Assembly: GCA_021904315.1 (NCBI GenBank)
Contig: CM038908.1
Location: forward strand, 21,038,501 to 21,102,500
DNA length: 64,000 nt
Direction of reading: 5' to 3'
Source of the DNA: Sphagnum magellanicum
Taxonomy: Eukaryota; Streptophyta; Sphagnopsida; Sphagnales; Sphagnaceae
In this document: piece after piece, positions 60,348 to 64,000 of the stretch
Layout: each line of letters begins with the position of its first letter
Position numbering within the stretch: position 1 is the stretch's first letter
Translations under genes and position numbers: made by a program
Notes under the pieces: model-generated
Database searches by the model: none
Seen by the model: only the letters and a program-made list of their open reading frames with translations
Told to the model about the DNA's origin: nothing

Positions 60348-62929
60348 TCAAATCTTTCGATTTTTAAACCCTTTGGCTCCAACTCTAGTACATTTTTTTC
60401 AAATTCAAAAAACCTTTGGGCCCGGTTCAAAATCTATGTTCGGTTCCATGTACACACACATCTTTCAATTACATAATTCATAATGTGGTAAAGGAAAATC
60501 CTAACTTTATACCCATTACATACACAAAATTTGAAATCCAAATTATTTCAAAATCAAATTGTAATCTTATTTGACAAAAAAATTGAACAAATGATAAATG
60601 TATTTAGAAAATCAAAATTCAAAATTTTCCCAAAAATTTAAGTAAGAGTTATTTCAATATCATGCCAACAATTGCAATGACATCAAAATAACATCATGAA
60701 GGTTCAAAAATAATTGTGAATCTTGGTAATATCCAACATCAAATGAATTTATGTCAAATTGCAAAGCTATTGTGATTTGAATAAAAGTTCCAACTAATGT
60801 GTAAATGTGTGTAAGACTATGAATTGACAAATGAAAAATCTACAAATGTGTGCCAAACTATGTATTGCAAATGATGAGCCGAATCACAAGTTTTAAAGGA
60901 ATGTGTAAATATATGAATCTATGTCAAATATATGAACAAATCACAAGCTCTAGGATGAATCGTTTTTTTTTATAAAATCCCAAAAGAAAAAAAATACTCC
61001 ATTTCAAAAATCCAAAGTAATCACATAGTTTTGTACATTGCATTTGTTGCCAAACCAAGAAAAGACTTTGGATAAATGACTAAAATGATCAATATTGGAC
61101 CATTATGCAAATGGTTAAAAACATGCCTAAAGTTTTGTTGATGTTGAGGACTTCAAATGCTTACTAACCATGAATAGAATTTAAGTGATATTTATGCTTA
61201 GAAAGTTCAACCTCAAAGACTTCATTCCATAACTTGTCATCACCCTAAACAAGTCATTTACTTGATTTGTTGAATTTATAAAATATTTTGAACAACATTA
61301 ACACCATCAACAACAAGAGGTTTCTTTAGACCAAAAATAATAACAAAAGTTGTAGGTTTTTATTGGGTTAAAAATTCATGATCAATATTAACACTTATTT
61401 CATCAATAAAAACAAAATAATCAACAAGAACCACATCAATTTGATCATCTTCAATATGAACCCCCTACACAAACAAGATAATAATAAATAAATAACAATA
61501 GAAACACCTTCAAAAATAATTCTTGCATGCAAATTCAAAATATCATCAATATTTTTGGGATAACAACAATTGAATCAATAGAAGCCAAATCGATATCATT
61601 ATCTCCAATATGAACTCCAGAACACCAAAAAACTGAAGAACCAAAAAGAAAAAACAAACTTAAAAACCAACAACTAAGAAACGAGAAATAACATTTAGAT
61701 TTGTCTTTTCAAATGCTTCATATCATATAAAAGGAAACAATTTCTCTTTAAGTCACAATTGATAATACATTATAAAATTTTATTTCTCAGCCTATGTTTA
61801 CCAATTTGATTACACCTCCAAACATAAAAAATCAAAATGAAAATTGAAAACCACAATTAAAAGCACAAATTTAAAAACTAAATGAAATGATTGAAACAAA
61901 AAATAAAATTACAAACTTAAAAAAAAAACATAAATCAAAGAACTAGAAAAAAGTAGAAAAACTAGGCTCCCATTTGATATTTGGATTTTGATGACTCATA
62001 ACTTCCATACCATACTTTCATGGAACAAGAGCTTCTTCCATTTGAATAATGCCAACACCTTTGCCATTTTTGTTGCACTATTTGTTTTTCTTTCAAGGTG
62101 GGAAAATAAAAAATCAAATGACTAATAATCAATCATTACTAATTGCAACCAATTAGAAAGGTAATAAACCATAGATCATGATTCCTTCTTCCATTTACAT
62201 TTAAAACAAAAAAACCATAGGTGAGGACTTGATGTATCAATAAGGCAAACAATACAATATCAATGGGTTGATTTCTTGTATGTTGCAATAACATCATTGA
62301 TTGGATAATCAAAAAGAGGTCAATGCCAATCCATGGAACGTTCCATAACATCTATGCATTCATTTTTTCGAACTCCATGGCAAAACTTAAAAACTAACCT
62401 TGTAAGCAATTACATCAAAACAAAATTTTCAAATTCTACATTTATGAGTTCAGAACACAACCTAATGAAGAAATTCCTCATGCAAAAATAACCAAAATTT
62501 AGATATAAATCTAACTAAAAATATTATCTGATATATTGGTTATGTTAACATCCTTCATTTTTCCTAAATAAAAACCACATTAGACTTTTTAATAAATTCT
62601 CCAAAATTGGCATGAATTTGATGCCTATGTAAGACAACTTTGTTAATTGCAACCTTTAGTCAATAATACTTCACAATAATAAATATGTTGAAATGAATTA
62701 TTAAAATTACACCCATTTTAACAACCTATTAATTTTACCTTTGCCTAATCAACCTTCCAATACCTTCAATCAAAGATTGGATGTTACCATACAACAAAAT
62801 GCAATTAAAAAAAAAACCATAATAAAGACATACAATAACAAAAGTGCATAATCACAGAATAAGAACTTGCAATAAAACAACAAGACCAAAAATAATAAGA
62901 CAAAACACCAACAATATAACACAAAAGAA
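60348..62929. other. AT-rich DNA, no gene seen
   Basis: A-rich sequence with only short, compositionally biased ORFs. No conserved domain or RNA gene was recognised. Confidence 0.45.
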
Positions 62930-63460
62930 TAATATTCTTACTTCATTGGAAGGTATAGATTCACATCTTTTTTAACAACTTGCAACACAAGCAAAACCAA
63001 CATTTCAACACATCCTTTGATGGTTTCTTTTTAAACTATAAAAAAATTGGAACTTCTTACTATTTTTAAACATATCTATTATGGATATTTATTTATCATA
63101 TCCTTCAAATTTCCTCCATTTGTCAAACACATTTTTAGTTGTTATATAACATTTTGCAATACTAAGCAGAACATGCAATCAATTAGTTTTCTCCACCAAA
63201 TTTGGCAAAATTTCTTGTGAAAACTACCTTCTAGAAGGAAAATTAAGTTTTGGACATAAATGTAATACTAATCTTTTAAACCACTTACTTTCAACAACTT
63301 GAATTAGCAAATTTTTTTTTACAATTAATAAACCTAGATTTTCATAAAATTCCTTTTGTTAAGTATCATCTTTTTTGAATGAATCTAGCAAAAAAATTTG
63401 ATACGGAAGATCCATTAGCCCATTTTAAAAACTAAGAGGCTAGCATAGTGATTTAATTAA
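62930..63460 (-). pseudogene. possible hAT N-terminal fragment (hAT4)
   Basis: On the minus strand, FLLEGSFHKKFCQIWWRKLI and the following ETIKGCVEMLVL resemble the segment at 10610-10680 of hAT1 (TTTCTAGAAGGCAATTTTCA) and around 57600 in hAT2. It is heavily decayed with many stops. No terminal repeat was found. The last 500 bases of the window hold nothing I can assign. Confidence 0.4.
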
Positions 63461-64000
63461 TTATTAGTGAATTCATTATGTTTGTAATGATTGGTCCATG
63501 TTCATTAAGGGATTAACCACTTTTTCTATGTAAATTTGTCCAAGTTCATTTAAAATCTAGTGAAACACATAGAAAAGTTGCCCATATATAATTAGATGAA
63601 AAGAAAAATATTCTAGCAATTGCAAATAGATCTTTGATCCATCATCAAACCACAAAAGATCATGTGCAATACAATTAGTAGAATGTGTGGGATGGAATAA
63701 TAACAATTGTGGATGGTGTCAGAGTATTTGATTTGCAAGCTTCAAGGTCAAATAATTGGCCAAGTTGGTTAACTAATAGTTTAGAAAATTCAACAATTTT
63801 TCAAAAATGTTCAATAAAAGCTTCATCAACAAATTGTTGAACATTATCACCACAAAATTTCTTTGAAATTAATTGATCAAATATCAAACATTGAGAAACA
63901 TAATCTTGAATGAAACAATGGAAACAAGAAGAAAAGTTTAAAATGAAACAAGAAATCAAGGTGCTTATATTGTCCTACAAAAGAAAAAACAAGAACATTT

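Overview
The window is nuclear DNA of a land plant. The evidence is a plastid-targeted plant-type ferredoxin, two plant GT61 glycosyltransferase genes with introns, telobox motifs near the genes, and long AT-rich, transposon-filled intergenic DNA. The low gene density (four credible genes in 64 kb) and the old nested transposons suggest a large genome such as a fern or gymnosperm. I cannot name the species.

Layout. 1-7.7 kb: a decayed ORF of unknown family, a solo LTR and two copies of a 320-bp repeat. 7.7-12.7 kb: a complete hAT-type DNA transposon with 20-bp terminal inverted repeats and a perfect 8-bp target duplication; its transposase is decayed and a solo LTR sits inside it. 13.2-14.0 kb: a non-autonomous Helitron. 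14.3-18.6 kb: dispersed repeats, one of them split by a truncated LINE. 20.1-28.2 kb: a convergent pair of GT61 genes sharing one intron position and phase. 34.0-34.5 kb: a ferredoxin gene followed by 300-bp tandem repeats. 39-52.3 kb: a second, broken hAT transposase whose two halves are separated by a large LTR retrotransposon. 54.2-54.7 kb: a probable two-exon gene for an 88-residue protein of unknown function. 55.5-60.3 kb: another complete but decayed hAT element on the minus strand. The last 4 kb are AT-rich with a further hAT-like fragment.

The standout is the retrotransposon at 41.8-50.6 kb. One reading frame of about 7.4 kb, free of frameshifts, runs from gag (CCHC knuckles) through an aspartic protease, a full C5-cytosine DNA methyltransferase domain (motifs I to X in canonical order), reverse transcriptase, RNase H and integrase, and ends in a PHD finger. 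This Ty3/gypsy-type element therefore carries both a DNA-methylation writer and a putative histone-tail reader. The copy is dead: ten in-frame stops interrupt it, every one explicable as a single C-to-T change in a Gln or Arg codon, which is the footprint of cytosine deamination.

The cellular genes do not form an operon or pathway. The GT61 pair probably acts in the Golgi on cell-wall polysaccharides, and the ferredoxin carries electrons in plastids.
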